Source: Streptomyces sp. NRRL F-6131
GTDB lineage: Bacteria; Actinomycetota; Actinomycetes; Streptomycetales; Streptomycetaceae
NCBI GenBank assembly: GCA_000719695.1
Contig: JOHN01000004.1
Location: forward strand, 62,001-126,000
Length of the DNA stretch: 64,000 nucleotides
Direction of reading: 5' to 3'
Shown: one piece after another, positions 36,587-44,804 of the stretch
Layout of the letters: each line of letters begins with the position of its first letter
Position numbering within the stretch: position 1 is the first letter of the stretch
Position numbers and translations under genes: made by a program
Notes under the pieces: model-generated
The model's database searches: none
The model's input: the letters and a program-made list of their open reading frames with translations, nothing else
Told to the model about the DNA's origin: nothing

Positions 36587-36869
36587 CTCGCCCGCTCGCC
36601 TCCGGGGCGCTTGACCCGGTGCCGACGGTCGGCGCTCCAACGCCGCTCCTTCGTCACGGCGTCCTCGCTTCTCCCTTTCGGCACCGGCGCGCCCCTTCGG
36701 CTCGGGGCGGGAACGTGCTCCAAGGCCTCCCGTCTGCCGGGGCAGGCTGGGGGAGGAGGTGCGGGGTCCTGCGGGGCTGCTGCTCGCCGTCCGGGGGGTC
36801 GGGTGGGGTCCGGTAGCGTCGGGGCGGGTGGCCGCGGGTGCGGTCACCGCTGCTGAGGAGGCGCACGCG

Positions 36870-37229
36870 ATGACCACCACCGACCGGACCGAGCCCACTG
36901 CCGAGCACCCGTTCGGGCCGGAACTGGGCCCGCTGGTGGACGAGGTGCGCCGCTTCGCCTCCGTCGTCGGCGAGAAGGCCCAGGAGGCGAGCGCGGAGAC
37001 CCTGATCTCGCTGGCCGGGCTGGCCGACCGCCTGCGCGAGAAGCAGCCCGAGGTGTACGGCCACCTCGCCGCCGCCGGCACCGGGCTGGCCGCCGCCGGG
37101 ACGGAGCTGCTGGCCGCCTACCGGGCCGCGGTGACCGGTCACGAGCGCCGCTGGACCGCCGGGGAGCCGGCCCGCCCCGAACGGGTGGACCTCAACGACG
37201 CGCCCGAGGGGCCGTCCGCCAAGCAGTGA
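36870..37229 (+). CDS. Small helical DUF5304-like protein
   Basis: A 119-residue protein without signal peptide. The middle (GPLVDEVRRFASVVGEKAQEASAETLISLAGLADRLREKQPEVYGHLAAAGTGLAAAGTELLAAYRAAV) is almost wholly helical. The C-terminus is short and polar (LNDAPEGPSAKQ). I associate this with an actinobacterial family of unknown function near the ArsA-like gene. The ATG has GAGGAGG eight bases upstream, and TAGCGT about 50 bp before it is a possible -10. Confidence 0.78.
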   Translation: MTTTDRTEPTAEHPFGPELGPLVDEVRRFASVVGEKAQEASAETLISLAGLADRLREKQPEVYGHLAAAGTGLAAAGTELLAAYRAAVTGHERRWTAGEPARPERVDLNDAPEGPSAKQ

Positions 37230-37421
37230 ACCCCTGATCCCCTCCGGGTCACGACCTGGCTTCACCCTGTGACACCACCGGTGAAAATGTACGACTTTTG
37301 AAAGGGTTCGGCCTCGCTGGTCGGAGATTGTCTTCGGTTAATGTATGCGCCGGTGTGTACGGGGACCGGGTTGGGCGGTAGCGTTCCGTCCAGCGGGAAC
37401 GAGTGAATAGCTGAGGGACAC

Positions 37422-38366
37422 ATGGCTCTGACCATCGGCGTCGACGTCGGCGGGACCAAGATCGCGGCAGGCGTGGTCGACGAGGACGGCGAGATCCTGG
37501 CCCGGACCAGGGTGCCCACTCCGGCCGACCCGCAGTGGGCGGTCGACGCCATCGCGCAGGCCGTGCGCGAACTCAAGGACCAGTACCCCGACGTGGTCGC
37601 GGCGGGCATCGGCGCTCCCGGTTTCGTCGACCGCGACCGTTCGACGGTGATCTTCGCTCCCAACATCGACTGGGAGGACGAGCCCCTGCGCGGCCGGGTC
37701 GAGGAGCTCACCGGTCTGCCCGCGGTCGTCGAGAACGACGCCAACTGCGCGGCCTGGGCCGAGTACCGCTTCGGCGCCGGCGCCGGCCACAGCGACATGG
37801 TGCTGATCACCGTCGGCACCGGCATCGGCGGCGGCCTCGTCCTGGACGGCCGGCTGCACCGCGGCCGGTTCGGCGTGGCCGGGGAGATCGGCCACCTCAA
37901 CATGGTCCCGGACGGCCTGCCCTGCGGCTGCGGCGGCAAGGGCTGCTGGGAGCAGTACGGCTCCGGCCGCGCCCTGCGCCGGTACGGCCGGGAGTACGCC
38001 GCCCAGGACCCGGCGCGCGGCCGGCGGATGCTGGAGCTCAACGACGGCGTCGCCGAGACGATCCGCGGCATCCACATCACCCAGGCCGCGGAGGAGGGCG
38101 ACCCGCTCGCCCTGGAGTGCTACGCCGAGCTGGCCGACTGGCTGGGCCGGGGGATGGCCGATCTCGCGGCGCTCTTCGACCCCGGCGTCTTCGTGCTCGG
38201 CGGCGGGGTCTCCGACTCCGGCCGCCTGCTGCTCGACCCGGTCGCCAAGGCCTTCGAGCACTACCTGACCGGTGGGGTGCACCGTCCGCGCGCCGAGGTG
38301 GTGCTCGCGTCCACGGGATCGGCCGCCGGCATCGCGGGCGCGGCCGACCTGGCCCGCACGCTCTGA
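37422..38366 (+). CDS. glkA: ROK family glucokinase
   Basis: A 314-residue ROK-fold enzyme phosphorylating glucose. N-terminal phosphate loop IGVDVGGTKIAAGVVD; glucose-binding AVVENDANCAAWAEYRFGAG and GVAGEIGHLNMV; zinc motif CGCGGKGCWEQYGSGRAL (one Cys-rich loop following the metal-binding His). Length and sequence match S. coelicolor GlkA, which also takes part in glucose repression. The ATG has GAGGGA seven bases upstream. The 192-bp upstream gap has TAATGT (37339) and TAGCGT (37379) as possible -10 elements, without good -35 boxes. Confidence 0.93.
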   Translation: MALTIGVDVGGTKIAAGVVDEDGEILARTRVPTPADPQWAVDAIAQAVRELKDQYPDVVAAGIGAPGFVDRDRSTVIFAPNIDWEDEPLRGRVEELTGLPAVVENDANCAAWAEYRFGAGAGHSDMVLITVGTGIGGGLVLDGRLHRGRFGVAGEIGHLNMVPDGLPCGCGGKGCWEQYGSGRALRRYGREYAAQDPARGRRMLELNDGVAETIRGIHITQAAEEGDPLALECYAELADWLGRGMADLAALFDPGVFVLGGGVSDSGRLLLDPVAKAFEHYLTGGVHRPRAEVVLASTGSAAGIAGAADLARTL

Positions 38367-38394
38367 CCCGCCCCGCCCCGCAGGACGGCCGATC

Positions 38395-38425
38395 GGCGGC
38401 CCGGTTCCCCGCGAACCGGGCCGCC
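38395..38425 (+). terminator. Terminator of glkA
   Basis: GGCGGCCCGGTTC and GAACCGGGCCGCC form a 13-bp stem around CCCCGC, 28 bp after the glkA stop. Confidence 0.88.
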
Positions 38426-38520
38426 GTCGTGTCGGGCCGTCGTGTTGCGCCCCCGGGGAGCCGTCGGCCCGGGGGAGTGGCGGTAGCGTCGTCCGGGACG
38501 CCCAGGGGAGGAGTGCCACG

Positions 38521-39267
38521 ATGACCACCGCGCCGGCCGAACTGCCGCCGCCCGCGCCGGGCCGGCTGCGGCTGCTGAGCTACAACATCCGCTCACTGCG
38601 CGACGACCGCCGCGCGCTGGCCCGGGTGGTCCGGGCCTGCGCGCCCGACGTGGTCTGCGTCCAGGAGTCCCCGCGCTACTGGCGACCCGAGGGCCAGGCG
38701 GCCCGGCTCGCCCGGGCGACCGGCACGGTGGTCCTGAGCGGTGGCGGACGGATCGCGGCCGGCCCGCTGCTGCTCGGCCGCCCCGGAGTCCGGGTGGTGG
38801 CCACCCGTGACCGGCTGCTGCCGAAGACCCGCGGACTGCACGCGCGCGGCTTCGCGACCGCGCTGGTCGAGGTGCCCGGCGCGGCGCCGTTCACCGTCAC
38901 CAGCTGCCACCTGAGCCTGGACGCGGACGAGCGGCTGCGGCAGTTCGGACTGCTCACCGAGCAGCTGCGGCACGCCGAACTCGGCGTGATCGCCGGGGAC
39001 TTCAACGAGCACCCGGACGGCCCCGGCTGGCGGTCGCTGGCCGGACGGCTCCAGGACGGGCACGTGGTGGCGCCCTGGGGCGGCGAGATGACGTCCGTTC
39101 CGGAGAACCCCTACCAGCGGCTGGACGCGGTCTTCGCCACACCCGGCATCGAGGTGCTGGCCTGCGGCGTCCCGCACGGCCTGCCCGGCGTCACCGAGGC
39201 CGACCTGAGGGCCGCCACCGACCATCTCCCGGTCCTGGCGGTGCTCCAGCTGCCCCCGCGGGCCTGA
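38521..39267 (+). CDS. Endonuclease/exonuclease/phosphatase (EEP) family protein
   Basis: A 248-residue cytosolic EEP-fold hydrolase. Motifs in order: LSYNIRSLRDD (Asn metal ligand), VVCVQESPRYW (Glu metal ligand), VTSCHLSLDADERLRQ (His), GVIAGDFNEHPDGPGW (DxN) and the C-terminal TDHLPVLAVLQ (catalytic His). The family includes DNases, inositol phosphatases and sphingomyelinases. There is no signal peptide, so an intracellular nuclease or phosphatase role is more likely. The ATG follows GAGGAG. It is convergent with the large repeat protein. Confidence 0.87.
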   Translation: MTTAPAELPPPAPGRLRLLSYNIRSLRDDRRALARVVRACAPDVVCVQESPRYWRPEGQAARLARATGTVVLSGGGRIAAGPLLLGRPGVRVVATRDRLLPKTRGLHARGFATALVEVPGAAPFTVTSCHLSLDADERLRQFGLLTEQLRHAELGVIAGDFNEHPDGPGWRSLAGRLQDGHVVAPWGGEMTSVPENPYQRLDAVFATPGIEVLACGVPHGLPGVTEADLRAATDHLPVLAVLQLPPRA

Positions 39268-39281
39268 GTGCGGACACGCGT

Positions 39282-39314
39282 CGCGGCGCGGCACCTGGTC
39301 GGTGCCGCGCCGCG
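39282..39314. terminator. Bidirectional terminator after the EEP gene
   Basis: CGCGGCGCGGCACC and GGTGCCGCGCCGCG form a perfect 14-bp stem with a 5-nt loop, between convergent genes. Confidence 0.88.
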
Positions 39315-39338
39315 AAGGTCAGCCGTGCGGATCCGGGG

Positions 39339-41696
39339 TCACGGACAGCTGATCACCGTGTCGCCGGGGGTCGTGGTGCAACTGTCGAAGCCCGAGCCGC
39401 CGTTGAGCGTGTCGGTGCCGGGGCCGCCGTTGAGCGTGTCATTGCCGAGGCCGCCGGTCAGCTGGTCGTTCCCGAGACCGCCGAACAGCGTGTCGTTGCC
39501 GGAGCCGCCGTCGACCATGTCGTTCCCCGAGCCGGCGTAGACGGTGTCGGAGCCGCCGCCCGCGGTGACGGTGTCGTTGCCGCCGAGTGCGCAGATGACG
39601 TCGTTGCCGCCGGTGCCGAAGAGGGTCTCGGCGTTGGCGGTCCCGATGATCGTGCAGCCGTGGCCGTTGTTGACGGCGGTGGTGGCGGTGGCGGTGTTGT
39701 TCGCCGGGACGGGGTCGCCCTGGGTGGCGGAGACGGTGGCGGTGTCGGTGAGGGTGCCGGTGGCCCGGGGCTCGACGGTCACCGTGACGGTGGTGGCGGC
39801 GCCGGGCGCGAGGGTGCCCAGGGCGCAGGTGGCGCTGGTGGCGGTGGTGGTGCAGCTGCCCTGGCCGGGGGCGGCGGTCAGCAGGGCGGCCGGGCCGGAG
39901 AGGGTGTTCGTGAGGGTGACGCCGGTGGCGGCCTGGCCGGCGCTCCGGTTGGTGACCGTCACGGTGTAGGCCGGGGTGTCGCCGATGCTGGTCGTGCTCG
40001 GACCGGTCGTGGTGACCGACAGGTCGACGCCCGCCGGGGCGTTCACGGTGGTGCTCGCGGTGGCGGTGTTGTTGGCCGGGGCGGGGTCGCTCTGGGCGGC
40101 GGAGACGGTGGCGGTGTCGGCGAGGGTGCCCGGGCCGGTGGTGGCGACCGTGACCGTGACGGTGGTGGCGGCGCCGGCCGCGAGGGTGCCGAGGGCGCAG
40201 GTGGCACCGGTGGCGGTGGTGCTGCAGCTGCCCTGGCCCGGCGTGGCCGAGAGCACGGTGCCCGGGCCGGTGATCGAGTCGGAGAGCGTGACGCCGGTGG
40301 CGGCCGTGGTGCTGTTGTTGGTGACCGTCACGGTGTAGGAGGCCTGGGCGCCGGCGGTGACGACGGCGGGCCCGGTCTTGGTGACCGACAGGTCCACCGC
40401 GGTGGGCGTTCCGGCGGAGCCGTCGTAGCGGGCGAGGGCCGCGTCGCCGTTGCTGAAGCCGGCCGCGACGATCCGGCCGTCCGACTGGACGGCGGTGCCG
40501 AGTGCCTGGTCGAAGCCCCCGCCGAAGTCGGTGGTGGCCCTGCCGTCACCGCTGAAGCCGGTGTCGAGCGCGCCGGTGGAGGTGTAGCGGGCGAGCGCGA
40601 AGTCACTGCCGCCGCCCGTCACGGTGGAGCCGACGGCGACGATCGCTCCGCCGGACTGCACCGCGACGCCGTACGCGATCTCGCTGCCGCCGAAGTCGGT
40701 GGTGACCTTGCCGTCGGTGTCGAAGCCGCCGTCGAGGTTGCCGGCGCTGTTGTAGCGGGCCAGGGCGAAGTCGTTGCCGGTGTAGCCGGCGGCGACGATC
40801 TTCCCGTCCGGCTGCAGGGCCACCGCGTGGGCGAACTCGACCCCGCCGAAGGTGGTGGCGACCTTGCCGTCGCTGCTGAAGCCGGTGTCGGGCGCGCCGG
40901 CGGGGGTGTAGCGGGCGAGCGCGAAGTCGTAGTTGCCGCCGGGGCCGCCGGTGTAGCCGGCGGCGACGATCCTCCCGTCGGGCTGCACCGCGACGGCGCG
41001 GGCCGCGTCGGCGCCGTCGTCGAAGTCGGTGGTGACCTTGCCGTCGGTGTCGAAGCCCCCGTCGAGGGTGCCGTCGGCGTTGAGCCGGGCCAGCGCGAAG
41101 TCGCCCCCCGTCAGACCGGCGGCGACGATCTTCCCGTCGGCCTGCACCGCGACGCCGAACGCGTCGTCGGCGCCCCCGGTGCCGAAGTCGACGACGGTCC
41201 GGCCGTCCCCGCTGAAGCCGGTGTCCAGGGAGCCGTCGGTGTTGTAGCGGGCCACCGAGAACCAGCCGACGCCGCCCTCGGGCACCTCGCTGCGGCCGAC
41301 CGCCACGATCTTGCCGTCGCCCTGGAGGGCGAGGCCGCGCGCCTCGTCCGAGCCGCCGTTGAAGTCGGTCGTCACCTTGCCGCCGGTGCCGAAGCCGGTG
41401 TCCGGGGAGCCGTCCGGGTTGTACCGGGCCAGGGCGAAGTCGTCGGTGGCGCCCGCGTACCCGGCCACCACGATCTTGCCGTCCGGCTGGACGACGACTC
41501 CGCGGGCCTCGTCCGAGCCGCCCCCGAAGTCGGTGGTCACCCTCCCGCCGGTGCCGAACGTCGGATCCAGATCGCCGGGTGCGGCGAACGCCGCCCCGGG
41601 GACCGCCAGTGCGAGCAGCAGGCCGGCGGCCGCTGCCGCGGCGACCCGGCCGACCCCCGGCCGCGGGCCGGACCTGGACTTGGGCGAACGGTCCAC
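39339..41696 (-). CDS. Large secreted protein: seven delta-60 repeats, two DUF11 domains, RTX-type repeats
   Basis: A 785-residue secreted protein. The signal peptide (VDRSPKSRSG...VPGAAFA) ends near residue 39. Seven repeats of about 55 residues follow (about 40-440), each with a QxDGKIVAAG core and an FALARYNxDGxxDxxF segment; seven copies suit a seven-bladed propeller. Two DUF11 beta domains come next (about 440-680), starting VDLSVTKTGPAV and VDLSVTTTGPST. The last 100 residues are RTX-like calcium-binding nonapeptides (GGNDTVTAG, GSGNDTLFG and similar), ending in two cysteines. The start is GTG 41696 behind GAGGAG; longer ORF starts lack such a site. No type I exporter is nearby, so Sec export is likely. 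Adhesion or matrix role is inference. Confidence 0.85.
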   Translation of the reverse strand: MDRSPKSRSGPRPGVGRVAAAAAAGLLLALAVPGAAFAAPGDLDPTFGTGGRVTTDFGGGSDEARGVVVQPDGKIVVAGYAGATDDFALARYNPDGSPDTGFGTGGKVTTDFNGGSDEARGLALQGDGKIVAVGRSEVPEGGVGWFSVARYNTDGSLDTGFSGDGRTVVDFGTGGADDAFGVAVQADGKIVAAGLTGGDFALARLNADGTLDGGFDTDGKVTTDFDDGADAARAVAVQPDGRIVAAGYTGGPGGNYDFALARYTPAGAPDTGFSSDGKVATTFGGVEFAHAVALQPDGKIVAAGYTGNDFALARYNSAGNLDGGFDTDGKVTTDFGGSEIAYGVAVQSGGAIVAVGSTVTGGGSDFALARYTSTGALDTGFSGDGRATTDFGGGFDQALGTAVQSDGRIVAAGFSNGDAALARYDGSAGTPTAVDLSVTKTGPAVVTAGAQASYTVTVTNNSTTAATGVTLSDSITGPGTVLSATPGQGSCSTTATGATCALGTLAAGAATTVTVTVATTGPGTLADTATVSAAQSDPAPANNTATASTTVNAPAGVDLSVTTTGPSTTSIGDTPAYTVTVTNRSAGQAATGVTLTNTLSGPAALLTAAPGQGSCTTTATSATCALGTLAPGAATTVTVTVEPRATGTLTDTATVSATQGDPVPANNTATATTAVNNGHGCTIIGTANAETLFGTGGNDVICALGGNDTVTAGGGSDTVYAGSGNDMVDGGSGNDTLFGGLGNDQLTGGLGNDTLNGGPGTDTLNGGSGFDSCTTTPGDTVISCP

Positions 41697-42014
41697 TGTG
41701 AGTCTCCTCGTCGTCACGCCGACCACCGCGTCCGGTGGTCCTCGTGCCGAGGGCCTCGCGACGGCGGCTTCCCGCGGGTGCACCGCGCACCCACCGCCCC
41801 CGGCCGGCCCCTCGTTGGTGAGGGGCGCCCCGCCCGGGGACGTCGGCCACAGCTTCGGGTCGGCCCGTACGGCGGCCCGGCAGGCCGGGGCACCACTGCG
41901 CCCACTGGTCGCCGAACTCCACCCCGAGGAGTGATCGGTGGAGCGGCGGGAGACGTCGAGAGCCCCGCCCCCGTCGACCGGGGGGTCGAGGGACGGGGCC
42001 GTGGCGACGGGGGG
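41697..42014. other. Intergenic region upstream of the repeat protein
   Basis: A 318-bp gap with no credible gene. It must hold the promoter of the minus-strand repeat protein. A small perfect hairpin, GCCCCTC-GTTGGT-GAGGGGC, is at 41807-41826. No -10/-35 pair stands out. Confidence 0.4.
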
Positions 42015-42872
42015 TCAGACGACCGCGCCGCCGTGCGGGTCCTCGGGCTCGTCCTCGTCGTGGTCCTTCATCCGCACCACCAGCGTGGCGAAGCCGCCGA
42101 GGAAGGCGGCCACCCCGACCCAGGCCGGCCACCCGGCGACCTCGCGCCAGACCACCGCGTCGAAGAGCAGCAGCGCGGGACCGCCGAGCACCGCGAGCCA
42201 GGCGAACTTGGCCGTGGTGTCGGCCTCCGGCAGCGGCGGCGGCTCCGGCGGCTCGAAGTGGCCCTCGTCGGTGTCCTCGGAGAGCTCGAAGTCGCGCGGC
42301 CCGGAGCCGGCGGCCGGCATCACCGGACGGCCGGAGCGGGGGCGCGGCTGGGGTGCCAGGTCGGAGAGGTCGCCGGGCTCGCCGGGGAAGCGGTCGGCGT
42401 CGGAGCGGTCCTTGACGTTCTTGAACTCGCCGCGCGCCCGGAGGTTCTCGATCTCCGGCCAGTTCGGGTTGTTGAGGTCCACCGGGTCGTCGAACTGGGC
42501 GACCAGCGCGGCGAAGATCTCGTCCTGCTCGGCCTGGCTGCGCTCGGGCGCGCGCCGTGCGCGGGCCGGCTCGGCGGCCCCGCCGCCCTCGCCCGTCGCC
42601 GGAACGTCGCCGGAACCCCCGGCCGTGGACCCGGTCGTGGACCCCGCGGAGGCCCCTGCCGTGGACCCGGCCGAGGCTCCGGACCCGGCAGCGCCGGCCG
42701 TCGCCCCGCCCGTCGCCTCGCCGCCCGCCGCCGGGGCCGCCGTGCCCCCGGCCGGAGCGCGGCCCGACTGCTCCCCGTCCGTCCGCCCGGCGCCCGGCCG
42801 CGCGCCGCCCGTGGTCGCACCGTCCTCGCGGGGCGCGTCGTCCTCGCCGCCCGCCGTGCTGCTCTCGTGCAC
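42015..42872 (-). CDS. Membrane protein of unknown function with long disordered N-terminus
   Basis: A 285-residue protein. Residues 1-105 are Gly/Ala/Ser/Thr-rich and disordered. The middle (RSQAEQDEIFAALVAQFDDPVDLNNPNWPEIENLR, about 110-150) is acidic. Two transmembrane helices lie near the end (about 220-265: FAWLAVLGGPALLLFDAVVW and WVGVAAFLGGFATLVVRM), with an acidic tail DHDEDEPEDPHGG. The GTG start follows GAAGG at about seven bases. Streptomycete genomes carry similar hypothetical proteins next to this hydrolase. No function is known. Confidence 0.8.
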   Translation of the reverse strand: MHESSTAGGEDDAPREDGATTGGARPGAGRTDGEQSGRAPAGGTAAPAAGGEATGGATAGAAGSGASAGSTAGASAGSTTGSTAGGSGDVPATGEGGGAAEPARARRAPERSQAEQDEIFAALVAQFDDPVDLNNPNWPEIENLRARGEFKNVKDRSDADRFPGEPGDLSDLAPQPRPRSGRPVMPAAGSGPRDFELSEDTDEGHFEPPEPPPLPEADTTAKFAWLAVLGGPALLLFDAVVWREVAGWPAWVGVAAFLGGFATLVVRMKDHDEDEPEDPHGGAVV

Positions 42873-42882
42873 TTCCGGCCCT

Positions 42883-43677
42883 TCAGCCTTGGTGGTGGTC
42901 GGATTTCCCCGGGATGACGCCCGCCGAGTGCGCGGGAGCCAGCCGTCGGATGAAGTCCTGGGCGGCCGCGAATATTTCCGCCGCGTCGTGGTCCAGCGTC
43001 GCGACGTGATAGCTGCGCTGGCACAGCCGCTCCGTCACATCGGTCGAGGATATCCGGGCCAGCACCAGCTCCGAGTTGGCCGCGGAGACCACGTGGTCCT
43101 GCGGACTGCGGAAGAGCAGCACCGGCTGGGTCACCCGGGGCAGCCGGTGCTGGACGTCCTTCCAGAGCCTGGCCAGCGACCAGGCGGCGTGCAGCGGTGT
43201 GCGGTCGTAGGCCAGCTCGTCCGTGCCCGGCCGGGCGATGTCGTTGGCGACCCCGGGCAGGCTCGGCAGCAGGTGCCGCAGCACCGGCAGAATGACACTC
43301 GCGGGGTTGTCCGACCGCACCGACGGGTTGACCAGCACCAGTCCGGCGATCTTCGGCCCGTGCACGGCGGCCAGCCGCAGCGCCAGACCGCCGCCCATCG
43401 ACAGCCCGAGGACGAAGACCCGCTCGCACCGCGCCGTCAGCTCCAGCAGCTCCCGCTCGACCTCGGCGTACCAGTCCTCCCAGCGGGTCAGCTGCATGTC
43501 CTGCCAGCGCGTGCCGTGGCCCGGCAGCAGCGGCAGGGCGACGGTGCACCCGGCGGCGGCCAGGTCCTCCGCCCAGGGCCGCAGCGACTGCGGCGAGCCG
43601 GTGAAGCCGTGACAGAGCAGGACGCCCACCGGCCCGCCCCGGTGGCGGTACGGTTCGGCGCCGGGCAGCAGCGGCAT
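42883..43677 (-). CDS. Alpha/beta hydrolase, carboxylesterase/monoacylglycerol-lipase-like
   Basis: A 264-residue alpha/beta hydrolase. The oxyanion segment is VLLCHGFTGSPQSLRPWAEDLA, the nucleophile elbow is GLSMGG, the acid is in FRSPQDHVV and the histidine in SYHVATLDHD. The sequence resembles Est30-type carboxylesterases. The start is ATG 43677 with AAGGAG six bases upstream. It lies 10 bp upstream of the membrane protein gene and is probably transcribed with it. The divergent neighbour is a lysophospholipid acyltransferase, so a lipid substrate is plausible. Confidence 0.9.
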   Translation of the reverse strand: MPLLPGAEPYRHRGGPVGVLLCHGFTGSPQSLRPWAEDLAAAGCTVALPLLPGHGTRWQDMQLTRWEDWYAEVERELLELTARCERVFVLGLSMGGGLALRLAAVHGPKIAGLVLVNPSVRSDNPASVILPVLRHLLPSLPGVANDIARPGTDELAYDRTPLHAAWSLARLWKDVQHRLPRVTQPVLLFRSPQDHVVSAANSELVLARISSTDVTERLCQRSYHVATLDHDAAEIFAAAQDFIRRLAPAHSAGVIPGKSDHHQG

Positions 43678-43948
43678 GGCGGGCTCCTTCGCGGGCGGGG
43701 ACGCTGGAGGGTGACGCTGGTACGAGCGGGACGCGCTGGACGTGCGGTGCGTGCGGGTACGGGCGTGCGGGGGCCGGCCGTGCGGGAGGCTGCGGAATTC
43801 GCATCGTCCCACGGGCCCGCCCGCTGCGTACACCCCCGTCGGGCACCCGGTCACCCGCCCCCCTGGACACCCCGGCGGGGCGGGGCGGGGCACGGGCGGG
43901 CACCGGGGGGCATTAGGATCGACCGGTCCGCAATACAGGAGGCCCCGG

Positions 43949-44767
43949 TTGTTCTACCGACTGATGAAGATGATCGTCGCGCCACTGCTTCGGATCTTCT
44001 TCCGGCCGTGGATCGAGGGTGAGGAGAACATCCCCACCGAGGGTGCCGCGATCATCGCGAGCAACCACCTCTCGTTCTCGGACTCCTTCTTCTTCCCCGC
44101 GCTGATCAAGCGCCGGGTGACCTTCATCGCCAAGGCGGAGTACTTCACCACGCCGGGCATCAAGGGCCGGCTGACCGCCGCCTTCTTCAAGGGCGTCGGC
44201 CAGCTCCCGGTCGACCGCTCGGGCGGGCGCGGCGCCGGCGAGGCGGCGATCCGCTCGGCGATCGCCGTGCTGGACCGCGGCGAGCTGTTCGGCGTCTACC
44301 CGGAGGGCACCCGGTCGCCCGACGGCAAGCTCTACCGGGGCAAGGTCGGCGGCCTGGCCCGCGTCGCGCTGGCCACCGGCGCACCGGTCATCCCGGTCGC
44401 GATGATCGACACCGAGAAGGTGCAGCCGCCCGGCCAGGTGGTCCCGAACTTCGGCACCCGCCCGGGCATCCGGATCGGCCGCCCGCTGGACTTCTCCCGC
44501 TACCACGGCATGGAGAACGACCGCTTCATCCTCCGTTCGGTGACGGACGAGGTGATGTACGAGATCATGCGGCTCTCCGGCCAGGAGTACGTGGACATCT
44601 ACGCGACCGCCGCCAAGCGGCAGATCGCCGACGACAAGAAGAAGGCCGACGCCGAGCGAAAGGCCGTGCAGAAGGCCGAGCAGGCCGCCGCCAAGGCCGA
44701 GAAGGCCGAGGCGGAGAAGCTGGAGAAGGCCGAGCAGGAGCAGCAGAAGGAGACCGGGTCGGCCTGA
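43949..44767 (+). CDS. Lysophospholipid acyltransferase (PlsC family)
   Basis: A 272-residue acyltransferase that esterifies a lysophospholipid or glycerol phosphate at the membrane face. The catalytic HX4D motif is NHLSFSD, followed by KRRVTFIAKAEYF, LPVDRSGG and the substrate motif VYPEGTRSPDGKLYRGK. The last 50 residues are an Ala/Lys/Glu-rich helix (KKADAERKAVQKAEQAAAKAEKAEAEK) not needed for catalysis. The start is TTG 43949, six bases after AGGAGG. A similar gene (Rv2182c) belongs to the same block in M. tuberculosis (from memory). Confidence 0.92.
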   Translation: MFYRLMKMIVAPLLRIFFRPWIEGEENIPTEGAAIIASNHLSFSDSFFFPALIKRRVTFIAKAEYFTTPGIKGRLTAAFFKGVGQLPVDRSGGRGAGEAAIRSAIAVLDRGELFGVYPEGTRSPDGKLYRGKVGGLARVALATGAPVIPVAMIDTEKVQPPGQVVPNFGTRPGIRIGRPLDFSRYHGMENDRFILRSVTDEVMYEIMRLSGQEYVDIYATAAKRQIADDKKKADAERKAVQKAEQAAAKAEKAEAEKLEKAEQEQQKETGSA

Positions 44768-44804
44768 GTCGGGGCCGGCCGGTCGCCGGGGGAGGGCGGC
44801 AGGC

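Noticed and set aside
36587..36869. Possible additional gene between the ArsA-like gene and the DUF5304-like gene
   Set aside because: The only frames are short, without ribosome sites, and the codon third-position bias is absent.
39600..41600. Possible CRISPR array or DNA repeat cluster in the repeat-protein gene
   Set aside because: The repetition is at the protein level with about 165-bp imperfect coding repeats, not short identical repeats with unique spacers.
39268..42917. Plus-strand long frame opposite the repeat protein
   Set aside because: The repeats on the coding strand produce apparent Val/Gly repeats on the other. Only the minus-strand frame yields recognisable delta-60, DUF11 and RTX domains and a signal peptide.
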